From Firmicutes bacterium HGW-Firmicutes-14 (GTDB lineage: Bacteria > Bacillota > Thermincolia > Thermincolales > UBA2595), in the NCBI GenBank assembly GCA_002840275.1, contig PHAB01000014.1:29461-93460 (forward strand): 64,000 bases of DNA, in the 5' to 3' direction. The translations under genes and the position numbers were made by a program. Shown piece after piece: positions 56,849 to 64,000 of this stretch. Below the pieces are notes generated by a model. It did no database searches, had not been told where the DNA came from, and saw only the letters and a list, made by a program, of their open reading frames with translations. Each line of letters opens with the position of its first letter. Within the stretch, counting starts at the first letter, position 1.

Positions 56849-57748
56849 TTATTTAACGTAAAAGACCTGTATCCTGTTGTTTTCCGTGTCTGCCACAAAG
56901 AGCCTGTTTTCCCGGTCGATACTCAACCCCGCCGGGAACCTGAATTCTCCCGGCCTGGAACCTTCCCTGCCAAAGGACGCTGTTTCCTCTCCTTCAATAT
57001 TAAAAATCCTTATGGAATTAGCGAGGGTTTCTGCCACAAACAGTCTTCCCCGCTTATCCGCAGCCACACCCTTAACAGTGGTAAAAGCGGCATCAGGCCC
57101 GCCGTCAAAGACCCGTACAACCCTGCCGGCCAGGTCCATCACTTTTACATTAAAATTTCCGTTATCCCCCACGGCTAATTTCCCGCCAATCACTGTCAAT
57201 CCCTGGGGGGCACCCAGAGATATGTCCGGTTCAATCTTGCCCCTGGTGGTTCCGTTGGCTTCGAACACTAAAATATGTTTGCTTTTCAGGTCGCTGATAT
57301 AAACTCTGTTCTCAAATAAGCAGCCATATCCGGGCAATATACCGCTGTCACTCTTCCATTCCCTGATAAACTTCCCACGTTTATCGTATTCCAGAAGGGA
57401 ACTATTCCCAATATCGGTCACCAGTAAGTTCTCATTTTTCAGGAGTACCAGTCCGTATGGCGATATCATTTTATCCCTGCCAAAGGCATACTTAAACTGT
57501 CCCTTTGAACTGAATACCTTTATTTCCCGGTTTCCGGAATCAGAAACAAATATGTTGCCCCCGCCGTCACTCATCGCAAATGAGGGGTTTTTCAGCCTGT
57601 TCTTCCCCTCCCCTTCAACTGAAAAGAGGAAATCGGGATTAACCCGATTTCCTTTAGTATCCGGCACGTCATTTTTCGAAAGATAGAAAACCGCGTAACC
57701 GATGAGGGTAATAACTATTACCCCCACCAGAAGGTGTTTCACCTTCAT
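56849..57748 (-). CDS. NHL-repeat beta-propeller protein, membrane anchored
   Basis: About 299 residues with an N-terminal membrane helix (about 3-22) and six NHL-type repeats (LKNPSFAMSDGGGNIFVSDS, MISPYGLVLLKNENLLVTDI, FRFPAGLSIDRENRLFVADT and others). An upstream in-frame extension to 57988 runs back into the next cytochrome in another frame. ATG 57748 has GGAGG just before it and starts the membrane helix, so it is chosen. Order is 6-heme cytochrome, this NHL, then the 16-heme cytochrome. A propeller outside the membrane is inferred, with unknown ligand. Confidence 0.9.
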   Translation of the reverse strand: MKVKHLLVGVIVITLIGYAVFYLSKNDVPDTKGNRVNPDFLFSVEGEGKNRLKNPSFAMSDGGGNIFVSDSGNREIKVFSSKGQFKYAFGRDKMISPYGLVLLKNENLLVTDIGNSSLLEYDKRGKFIREWKSDSGILPGYGCLFENRVYISDLKSKHILVFEANGTTRGKIEPDISLGAPQGLTVIGGKLAVGDNGNFNVKVMDLAGRVVRVFDGGPDAAFTTVKGVAADKRGRLFVAETLANSIRIFNIEGEETASFGREGSRPGEFRFPAGLSIDRENRLFVADTENNRIQVFYVK

Positions 57749-57803
57749 ATGATAAACCTCCTGTAATATCCTCCTGTGGCAGCCTTCTGCAGCGGCGCCC
57801 GGT

Positions 57804-59057
57804 TTACTTCTTGTGGCAGGACTGGCACACACCGTAATTATCAAGCCTGAGCATCTTCTCATTAGAAACCGTGGTCCCGTCCGGGGGAAGTGAAACATTG
57901 AAGGACTTATATGTACCATGGGCAAAATGACAGGTTTCACAGACAACTGCGGTCCTCTTGTCAGCTGTCCTGCTTTCCCCATCAGCATAAACCTGAAGCG
58001 GCAGGTAATCCCCTGTGGTTGGGTAAAAATCGTTCGGGTGGACGGAATAAACCACAGAACCTACGGTAACCGGGTGCTTATATGCAGAGTTAAATACTCC
58101 GCCCATTTGTCCGGCAGTACCCAGTACATAATCAAGATGACAGGCTGAGCAAAACTCAGAATTCCCCGATATAAAATAGACATCTTCACCCACTGACAGG
58201 TTTTTTACCACAGCAAAAGCCTGAAAATCCACTGTCTGGGGATTCCATTTATTATCACCCGGATAAACAGTCTTTTTCAGCAGCCTGTAATTATCATTGG
58301 TTCCGCCATGGGCATCATGGCAGGAGAGACAGGTAAATGTCAGCACCTGGCCCGGGTCGCTTCCGGGAACATAAACACTGGTATCGACCCTGTCATCCAC
58401 ATCGTGCTTTGAGGTGACTGTACCCAAACCTGAACCTATCGGCCCGGCCAGGGAATCCACCCAGCCGCTGCCTGGCCCCATATAAACCTTACCCCGCTCA
58501 ACATCGTACTTGCTCTGGGAATTGCTGTTGGAATGACAGACCATGCATAGTTCATAATAAGTTTCCTGGACCAGAAGCTGGCCTTTCAAAGAAGCGTGGG
58601 TACTGTGACAATATGCACACATTGCCGTACCTGAGGCAAAATTGCCATGGGCGTAATCATTCTGGTACCTGTCAGGATTTGTCGTATTATTGAAATCCAC
58701 CGGAAATGATCTGACTATCGTAACATTAGAACCACTGTATATTTTGAAATAATAATTCTTGTACTTTGTAAGGGAATCCAGTTTGACATATGCATCTGCC
58801 GTACCCGGATTTGAAGGTGAAACCCCTTGCCAGTCCAAATCCGCTCCGCTGGCAATAACATCATCGGCCCAGGCAAAACTATAAGGGCCGCCGTTTGCTG
58901 CAGAATCATTCCAGTATACAACGGCATCAACACTGCTGCCGTCATTGAAGTAACGCACCGAGGCATACGGTCCTTCTGCTGACGCAATAACAGCCGCAAA
59001 AGCGATAAAGCCCAAACTGACTGCGATTATTAACAGGTGTTTTACTTTTATTTTCAT
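57804..59057 (-). CDS. 6-heme c-type cytochrome, 417 aa
   Basis: Sec signal (about 1-27), a beta-rich domain (about 28-120), then six CXXCH motifs: CAYCHSTHA, CMVCH, CLSCHDAHGG, CSACH, CETCHFAHG and CQSCHKK at the very end. The spacing and the HG/HA pairs match the partial cytochrome at 62827, so the two are paralogs. Its ATG overlaps the stop of the NHL gene at 59054 (ATGA-type overlap), so the NHL and cytochrome are translated together. The small heme number suggests a docking or relay cytochrome, an inference. Confidence 0.94.
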   Translation of the reverse strand: MKIKVKHLLIIAVSLGFIAFAAVIASAEGPYASVRYFNDGSSVDAVVYWNDSAANGGPYSFAWADDVIASGADLDWQGVSPSNPGTADAYVKLDSLTKYKNYYFKIYSGSNVTIVRSFPVDFNNTTNPDRYQNDYAHGNFASGTAMCAYCHSTHASLKGQLLVQETYYELCMVCHSNSNSQSKYDVERGKVYMGPGSGWVDSLAGPIGSGLGTVTSKHDVDDRVDTSVYVPGSDPGQVLTFTCLSCHDAHGGTNDNYRLLKKTVYPGDNKWNPQTVDFQAFAVVKNLSVGEDVYFISGNSEFCSACHLDYVLGTAGQMGGVFNSAYKHPVTVGSVVYSVHPNDFYPTTGDYLPLQVYADGESRTADKRTAVVCETCHFAHGTYKSFNVSLPPDGTTVSNEKMLRLDNYGVCQSCHKK

Positions 59058-60100
59058 TTACGATACCCCCAGACCTGAACCCTGTCATGGCCCCAGTCAG
59101 CTACATATATTTTCCCGGTGTCATCAGCATATATCCCATTGGGATAAAGAAACTGTCCGTCTTCAAAACCCTGGCCGCCAAAACTGAACAGGTACTGCCC
59201 TTTCTTGTCAAATACCCTGACAACGCCCGCCAGGGAATCCACCACGTACAGCCTGCCCAGGTTATCAACCTCCAGTCCCCTGATCACGGAAAAACCCACC
59301 CCATCACCGGTTACCTGGCCGATCACCTGCTGGGGCTTACCTGAAGCCTTGTTTAGGGGAAAGACTTTGATAACGGCCTGTCCCGCATCACTTACATATA
59401 GCCTTTGATTCTTTTCATCTATTGCTATTCCGTGGGGATACGAGATATTCTCTATCTTACGCAGGAGTTTGCCTGCCCGGTTCAGGACAAAGACACAGTT
59501 TCCTGAAAGATCCCCGATATAAATGCGTCCTTTGCTGTCCACCTTTATGGGACCGGGCTTTTCTAAACCGAATTTATTATTTTTGGGTATAAATGTCCTC
59601 ACATACTTGCCTGTCCGGGTGTACTCCTGTACCCTGTAATTTCCGGTTTCTGCAACCAGCAGATTGCCGCCGGGTAAAAAATCCACTCCATAGGGATAAA
59701 GCATCAGGCCCTCAGATTCACCGGAACCGCCGAAAGCTATTCCCGGATTTCCGTTAGGGAGGACTGTCTCAACCGTATGATTACGGTTATTGCTGACAAA
59801 AATCCTGCCGTCACTGTAAACAGCAACCGCTATGGGGTGCTGGAACTTGTTCTTCCCTTCGTAAATGTTATACAGGAAGTCAGGAGGGACTGCACTGACA
59901 AAAGGCAGGCCTGTATCGGAAAACCGCTTCCCTGATTGATAATAAAGGAAAATAAATATAATAACATTAATTATACAGGCCGCCAGCATTAGTGTGAGGA
60001 GTGTCCTTATTCTGATTGTCTTATGGCGGCTGCCCCTGGGGCGGCCGTTCCTGTTGTTGTTTGGTGCATCGGTAAGGGGGTCACAGGGTTTCTCTTCCAA
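59054..60100 (-). CDS. NHL-repeat beta-propeller protein, membrane anchored
   Basis: 348 residues: a polar N-terminus (about 1-32), membrane helix (33-53), then six NHL repeats (FQHPIAVAVYSDGRIFVSNN, MLYPYGVDFLPGGNLLVAET, ISYPHGIAIDEKNQRLYVSD and FLYPNGIYADDTGKIYVADW). TTG 60100 behind AAAGGTGG is the only fitting start. Its stop overlaps the start of the 6-heme cytochrome, tying the two together. It follows the TPR gene by 65 bases. Confidence 0.9.
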   Translation of the reverse strand: MEEKPCDPLTDAPNNNRNGRPRGSRHKTIRIRTLLTLMLAACIINVIIFIFLYYQSGKRFSDTGLPFVSAVPPDFLYNIYEGKNKFQHPIAVAVYSDGRIFVSNNRNHTVETVLPNGNPGIAFGGSGESEGLMLYPYGVDFLPGGNLLVAETGNYRVQEYTRTGKYVRTFIPKNNKFGLEKPGPIKVDSKGRIYIGDLSGNCVFVLNRAGKLLRKIENISYPHGIAIDEKNQRLYVSDAGQAVIKVFPLNKASGKPQQVIGQVTGDGVGFSVIRGLEVDNLGRLYVVDSLAGVVRVFDKKGQYLFSFGGQGFEDGQFLYPNGIYADDTGKIYVADWGHDRVQVWGYRK

Positions 60101-60165
60101 TTTGTCGGTGCACCACCTTTTCTGTAATCGAAATCCGGTAACATCATATGCTGAAGGACATTATT

Positions 60166-60855
60166 TCACTGCCGGCCGCTAACAAGGGCCGTAAGCGCTT
60201 TTTCCGCCTCGGTAAAACCATTGGACAGGCTCAGGGCTTTTTCGTAAGATGATTTGGCATTCTTCAGGTCGTCAAGTTTTTCATATGTCTGTCCCAGGTA
60301 GTAATATATTACGGGGTTGCCAGGATCCCTGACAGCTGCCACCTTTAGGTATTTCAGGGCCAGATCGTATTTTTGAATCTCCAGGTAGTTCCGCCCCAGA
60401 TAGAGAAAAGCCAGCCTGGTTTCAATGCCCTGGCGCTGTTTGATGTAATTGGTCAATAACCCTATCGATTCTTTGTAATCCCCTTCTTCTGACAAGATTA
60501 GTCCTAAATATAATGCTGCACTTTGGTTTCCCGGTTCTTTGGTCAGAATATCCCTCAGAACCCCTATTGACTTGGCAGAATTTCCATTCAGGTATTCGGT
60601 AAGGGCCAGCTCAGCACGGATATTGCCTGAATCAGGATGTTTTTTCAGAACCTCTTTGAGATTGTCAATCCGATATTCAAAGTAACTCCTGTTCTCCGGC
60701 CAAATCCACTGTTTGCCTGCATAGTATCCGGCTGCCGTTAAAAGCATGAATACTATTAATAACAAGGCCAGCGATTTGTTACGGTTGATTCTTTTATCCA
60801 GGTTAATTGTAATTCTGTAATTGAGTATTGAGCTGATACGTCCAGCAGTTCTCAT
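60166..60855 (-). CDS. TPR-repeat membrane protein
   Basis: 229 residues with a membrane helix (about 28-48) and then four or five tetratricopeptide-like repeats (PDSGNIRAELALTEYLNGNS, PGNQSAALYLGLILSEEGDY, PGNPVIYYYLGQTYEKLDDL). TPRs bind protein partners, so this may scaffold the neighbouring cytochrome and NHL complexes or assist their assembly, as TPR proteins do in cytochrome c maturation. AAGGAGA precedes ATG 60855. The order ResB-like, lipoprotein, TPR, NHL, cytochrome supports an assembly role by context only. Confidence 0.85.
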   Translation of the reverse strand: MRTAGRISSILNYRITINLDKRINRNKSLALLLIVFMLLTAAGYYAGKQWIWPENRSYFEYRIDNLKEVLKKHPDSGNIRAELALTEYLNGNSAKSIGVLRDILTKEPGNQSAALYLGLILSEEGDYKESIGLLTNYIKQRQGIETRLAFLYLGRNYLEIQKYDLALKYLKVAAVRDPGNPVIYYYLGQTYEKLDDLKNAKSSYEKALSLSNGFTEAEKALTALVSGRQ

Positions 60856-60896
60856 ATAGTCTCCTTACCTGCCCGAAATAAAGGAAACTTGATTTA

Positions 60897-60958
60897 GGGG
60901 GGGCATGTTCCGTTTAGCCATCGGACAAAACAGGCTAAGTGTCAGTGGAACCAGACCC
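60897..60958. repeat. Hairpin between TPR and lipoprotein genes
   Basis: GGGGGCATGTTCC and GGAACCAGACCC bracket an inner TTAGCC/GGCTAA stem. The arms pair only in part, and no U-run follows on the minus strand. A shared GGCATGTTCC with the 16316 element family is noted, but the conserved internal loops are absent. Rest of 60856-61129 is AT-rich with nothing else seen. Confidence 0.4.
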
Positions 60959-61129
60959 TTAGCTCAGAAGAATGTCTTCATGATGGATTTAAGACCGGCC
61001 TATTACGTTATCGTGAGTATTTAAGTTTTTCTTTAACTATAGATTTTATTATTGACCTTCAGACCGTTAGAATATTTTCAACAAATAAATCATGATTTCC
61101 TTCTTGCATCTTTAAAAAAACTATATACG

Positions 61130-61597
61130 TCAATCAGCATTCTGTTTAACTATTTCTTCAATAAATTCAATGTTGTCAACCAGCCATCTGCCGTTTTCCT
61201 TAATCAGCGTATAAGTAGTCTCATAATGGATATTTCTGGACTCTTCCAAAGGTTTCCTGGTATTTATATCAAGATGCCGGAAAGACCAAAATTCCTCCGC
61301 CTTTACAACAGCCGTACCGGGGGTGGGAACATGAAATTCCTTGAACTTGATTTCAGTTAGAGTGGAATCAACTGTTATGTTTTCATCTGCCATCTCTATT
61401 ATAAAAATTTCGACAGCACCCATTTCCTTATCTGTTGCAACCCCTTTAAGAAGTTCAGGTTTCATCCCCTTTAACGCCATAATAAGGTTGGTGTTGTAGT
61501 TACTGATGGTTTCCTCTAACTCTTTTTCCACATTAGCAGTGCATCCTGTAAATAATAAGGATAATGAAATCATAAGAACCATGCCGGTAAGTCTCAT
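61130..61597 (-). CDS. Lipoprotein with IMS/NTF2-like domain
   Basis: 155 residues: lipobox LFTGC (Cys about 19), then a domain with AVVKAEEFWSFRHLD and YETTYTLIKENGRWLVDNIEF. This pattern matches ARC6/IMS-like NTF2-fold domains found in membrane-anchored Firmicutes proteins. It lies 15 bases after the second ResB-like gene, with GGAGGATAGG before ATG 61597. Function is unknown; a link to cytochrome assembly is suggested only by the operon. Confidence 0.75.
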   Translation of the reverse strand: MRLTGMVLMISLSLLFTGCTANVEKELEETISNYNTNLIMALKGMKPELLKGVATDKEMGAVEIFIIEMADENITVDSTLTEIKFKEFHVPTPGTAVVKAEEFWSFRHLDINTRKPLEESRNIHYETTYTLIKENGRWLVDNIEFIEEIVKQNAD

Positions 61598-61612
61598 TTC
61601 CTATCCTCCGTC

Positions 61613-62731
61613 CTATATATCAGTTATTTTTATCATGTATCTCAGGATAAGTCCGGCAACAGCTAAAATAAACCCGCCAAACATGGTATAAATGCCATTG
61701 TATTTGGTAACCAGGAAAGCAGCCCATGTCAGGAAACCATTAAAGGTAACCATATACCCGTCATTAAACCGTACAGACTCTCCTGCCTTAATGGCCCCGT
61801 CAAATACTAACTCTGAGGTTTTTTTGCCTTTATCAGCTTTTCTGGCCTGCAGATGAATCACGGGATTACGGAGCTCGTAAGAACTGGTTTTCAGAGGCTT
61901 TTTCAAGCTTCTAAGATCAGGCAGGAATTCAATTCTGAAATAATATAAACCATTTTCCTTCTCAACCGAGCCCACATACTGCTGATAACCCATTTCTTCT
62001 TCTGTATCCAGCCCAATCCTCTCAATTTGCCTATACTGGCCAGGATGGTATGTGGCAAGTTCTACCGAATACCCAAAGTTGTAGAAACTCACTGCAGACC
62101 TGCCCAACTCTTTGGATTGGCCTTCCTCCAGTTTCCCCCTGTAAACCTCAATTCCCTTCTTTAGAACAGAAATGTCAGCCCGGTTATAAGGTTTTTTCTC
62201 TATATGTTCAACCGGCTTGATTTCATGAAGGAAAACCCCGAAGTCCTCTTTATAGTCCCCGGCAAATATACCTTTTTTTGTATAGGTGTACATATCCTCC
62301 AGTTCATTAAAATACTGTCCCTCAAACAGACCTAACTTGCCTGTAAAGCCAAATATTCCAGAGATTAAGGCTCCGGAGGTGACTGCCAAAATTCCAATAT
62401 GGAAAATCAGGATACCTGCTTTGTTTAACAGTGAATTCTTATAGGGCTCTTCATTACCTGGAACAATAATAATTTTAAGTCTTTTTATTTTACTCTTCGG
62501 ACGTGCCAATGAACATTTAATGCTTTGGACAAGAACAAGCCCTTGCTTAACTATACAGAATAATAAGTTTAATAAAAACAGCACTCCTAAGGCAATAAAA
62601 AAGTCAGAAGAAAAAACCTGTGAATACCCTGCAATTCCTATTGTTGAAGTTATTACCAGCCCCAGTATTAAAACAGCGGCCAGCTGAGAGGAAGCCATGA
62701 ACTTCACTATGGTGTTAATTAATCTCAACAA
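61613..62731 (-). CDS. Second ResB-like cytochrome c biogenesis protein
   Basis: 372 residues, with N-terminal helices (about 12-85: FMASSQLAAVLILGLVITST, FFIALGVLFLLNLLF), a later helix (about 110-135) and a final helix (TMFGGFILAVAGLILRYMI), with an external domain between. The layout matches ResB, but the protein is about 70 residues shorter than the one at 41216 and it has no ccsA neighbour. It may work with the ccsA at 40355 or with a partner outside the window. It heads the TPR-NHL-cytochrome set and follows the partial cytochrome by 95 bases, so it may be dedicated to these cytochromes. Confidence 0.82.
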   Translation of the reverse strand: MLRLINTIVKFMASSQLAAVLILGLVITSTIGIAGYSQVFSSDFFIALGVLFLLNLLFCIVKQGLVLVQSIKCSLARPKSKIKRLKIIIVPGNEEPYKNSLLNKAGILIFHIGILAVTSGALISGIFGFTGKLGLFEGQYFNELEDMYTYTKKGIFAGDYKEDFGVFLHEIKPVEHIEKKPYNRADISVLKKGIEVYRGKLEEGQSKELGRSAVSFYNFGYSVELATYHPGQYRQIERIGLDTEEEMGYQQYVGSVEKENGLYYFRIEFLPDLRSLKKPLKTSSYELRNPVIHLQARKADKGKKTSELVFDGAIKAGESVRFNDGYMVTFNGFLTWAAFLVTKYNGIYTMFGGFILAVAGLILRYMIKITDI

Positions 62732-62826
62732 TCAGTTCACCGCCAACTATTTTTCAGTTTTCAGTATAACATAGAACCAGGGCAATTGTACCCTATATTT
62801 ACAAATTAACCCTCAATGTTTTGTCA

Positions 62827-64000
62827 CTACTTTTTGTGGCAATCCTGACAGATTCCGTCATTGTCATATCTCCTTAAACGGGTTGGTTCTTCGCTCTCAA
62901 CTTCGGCCGGTGTCCCATGGACATAGTGGCAGGTGATACAGGTTACCCTGGCAGTGGAAGCAGTGGGAGGCGACTGATCTGACAAACTCCCGGGAGGCAC
63001 ATTATCTGTATACTCATACGGGTAATCCGGCACCTCAGCCACCAGTTTGAACTGGGCCACATCCAGGGTATCCGGGTCCCCTGCCCCCGCATAACGGTAT
63101 ATCCTGTATTTATAAGCATTTAGTATGCCTTCCCATCTCAGTTCCACCCTGGAATCGGCCGGGACATCGGAAACCTGGAGGATGCTGCCGTAGACCGATT
63201 CCCCCACGGCATTTTTGGCGGTAATAATATAGTTATATGTGTTTGCCGGAAGCAAACCGCCGGAAACAATCCTGTAGTTAGTTATATGGGCGCCTGTGGG
63301 CGGGCCCAGGGTTGGAAGGGTAGTGTACAGGCCGGGAGCCGGGAACTCTACTGCCCAGACTCCGCCGGGGCTGCCTCCGGTCAGAGGGACCCCCGAGCGG
63401 TGCCGCCAGTTCTCTTCACCTGTTATGGTGGTCACACTGTGATATGTCTGGTATTCTCCGTGGCATACGCCGCAGAACTGTTCCCACCCGTCAACATAAC
63501 TGATTATCTCTTTGCCTGATGCCGTTTTATACTGGTAGGCCGGGCCGTAAGCAACAGCGCTGACAGTGACAGGCTGACCGTTTATGGTGGTACGGATGTT
63601 CCTGTAATTGCCGGTCCCATGAGGCTCATGGCAGGTATTGCAGTCTATGGTCATGATTATCCCCGGGCTTCCGTAAACATAGTTGGCCAGGTCGGTAAAA
63701 TGTGTGGATGTGCTTCCCAGGGCCAGGTCATAACCTCCGGCCGGGAGCTGAACCGCCTCCTTACCGTTGAAATACCTGCCTCCCTTAACGTCATAGGCTG
63801 CCCCGGTACCGTCATGGCACATGAAACATAAATCCAGCACTTTGGGTTGTTTGATAATCTGGGGGCCGATGGACGAGTGGGCCGAATGACAGTACCCGCA
63901 CAGGGTGTTGTTGGTCTCAAAGTCGGCATGGGGGTTGAGCAGGGTGCCAAAAGTCCATACCTCGTCGGCTGCAAAATAGGGGCTTGTGGCATAACTCCTG
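62827..64000 (-). CDS. 6-heme c-type cytochrome, N-terminus beyond window edge
   Basis: The frame is open to base 64000, so the start lies outside. The visible ~390 residues include RSYATSPYFAADEVWTFGTL, then CGYCHSAHS (near 63895), CFMCH, CNTCHEPHGT, CGVCH, an FN3-like insert (NYRIVSGGLLPANTYNYII, then AYKYRIYRYAG), CITCHYVHG and CQDCHKK at the end. The six motifs match the 417-aa cytochrome in order, with an added FN3 domain between the fourth and fifth. ORF callers that start at GTG 63840 would miss the first heme. A paralog of 57804. Confidence 0.9.
   Translation of the reverse strand, partial: RSYATSPYFAADEVWTFGTLLNPHADFETNNTLCGYCHSAHSSIGPQIIKQPKVLDLCFMCHDGTGAAYDVKGGRYFNGKEAVQLPAGGYDLALGSTSTHFTDLANYVYGSPGIIMTIDCNTCHEPHGTGNYRNIRTTINGQPVTVSAVAYGPAYQYKTASGKEIISYVDGWEQFCGVCHGEYQTYHSVTTITGEENWRHRSGVPLTGGSPGGVWAVEFPAPGLYTTLPTLGPPTGAHITNYRIVSGGLLPANTYNYIITAKNAVGESVYGSILQVSDVPADSRVELRWEGILNAYKYRIYRYAGAGDPDTLDVAQFKLVAEVPDYPYEYTDNVPPGSLSDQSPPTASTARVTCITCHYVHGTPAEVESEEPTRLRRYDNDGICQDCHKK

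Noticed and set aside
57749..57988. N-terminal 80-residue extension of the NHL gene
   Set aside because: It reads through the end of the 6-heme cytochrome in another frame; the internal ATG with GGAGG and a membrane helix is the better start.
42885..64000. CRISPR-like or tandem DNA repeats in the cytochrome genes
   Set aside because: The recurring GTGGCA-type words are codons of CXXCH motifs at irregular spacing, not repeats with uniform spacers.

Overview
The window reads as chromosome of an anaerobic, endospore-forming Gram-positive Clostridia (Peptococcaceae/Thermincola-like). The evidence is spore and stage-specific genes (SpoIID-like, SigI/RsgI, BofC-like, Spo0E-like), siroheme-type heme biosynthesis with a NirJ2-like radical SAM protein, a System II cytochrome c maturation pair (ResB/CcsA), and a block of very large multiheme c-type cytochromes. 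The genus is an inference; no rRNA or tRNA gene is visible. Almost every gene is on the minus strand. The exceptions are a toxin-antitoxin remnant, one small hypothetical gene and a rhodanese lipoprotein.

Layout. 1-2750 is an AT-rich accessory patch with lipoproteins, a secreted protein and a decayed subtilase. 3365-15228 is a conserved housekeeping run: secF/secD, an HD hydrolase, yajC, tgt, queA, a SpoIID-like protein, rsgI/sigI, a DUF2905 protein, ruvB, ruvA and ruvC. 15315-16547 interrupts the ruvC-bofC-yebC neighbourhood with an AT-rich truncated toxin, its antitoxin, a 44-codon ORF and a large inverted-repeat element. 18072-20738 is a SAM-riboswitch-controlled operon for anaerobic homocysteine synthesis (DUF39, NIL-ferredoxin, UPF0280). 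21298-28335 carries a metallophosphoesterase, a MarR/EmrAB-type efflux operon, a tandem rhodanese lipoprotein, a Nudix hydrolase and an HD-GYP protein behind a c-di-GMP-I riboswitch. 28443-31720 holds Spo0E-like, FtsA-like and CheR proteins.

31758-42538 is the heme supply and assembly block: a small membrane diheme protein, hemL, nirJ2, hemB, cobA-hemD fusion, hemC, hemA, a precorrin-2 dehydrogenase, then ccsA and resB, with clear sigma-A-type promoters ahead of the hem and res/ccs operons. 42885-64000 is the electron-transfer block: three NHL-repeat proteins interleaved with five multiheme cytochromes (26, 16, 16, 6 and at least 6 heme motifs), plus a TPR protein, a lipoprotein and a second ResB-like protein. 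Together these regions make heme, attach it outside the membrane and build what looks like an extracellular electron conduit.

The least explained signal is a pair of ~230-bp inverted-repeat elements (16316-16547 and 47581-47805, opposite orientations). They share conserved internal-loop sequences, while their helices differ in sequence but stay paired. This is the pattern expected of a structured RNA or of a mobile element recognised as folded single-stranded DNA. A third large hairpin (3182-3344) may be related only in form.
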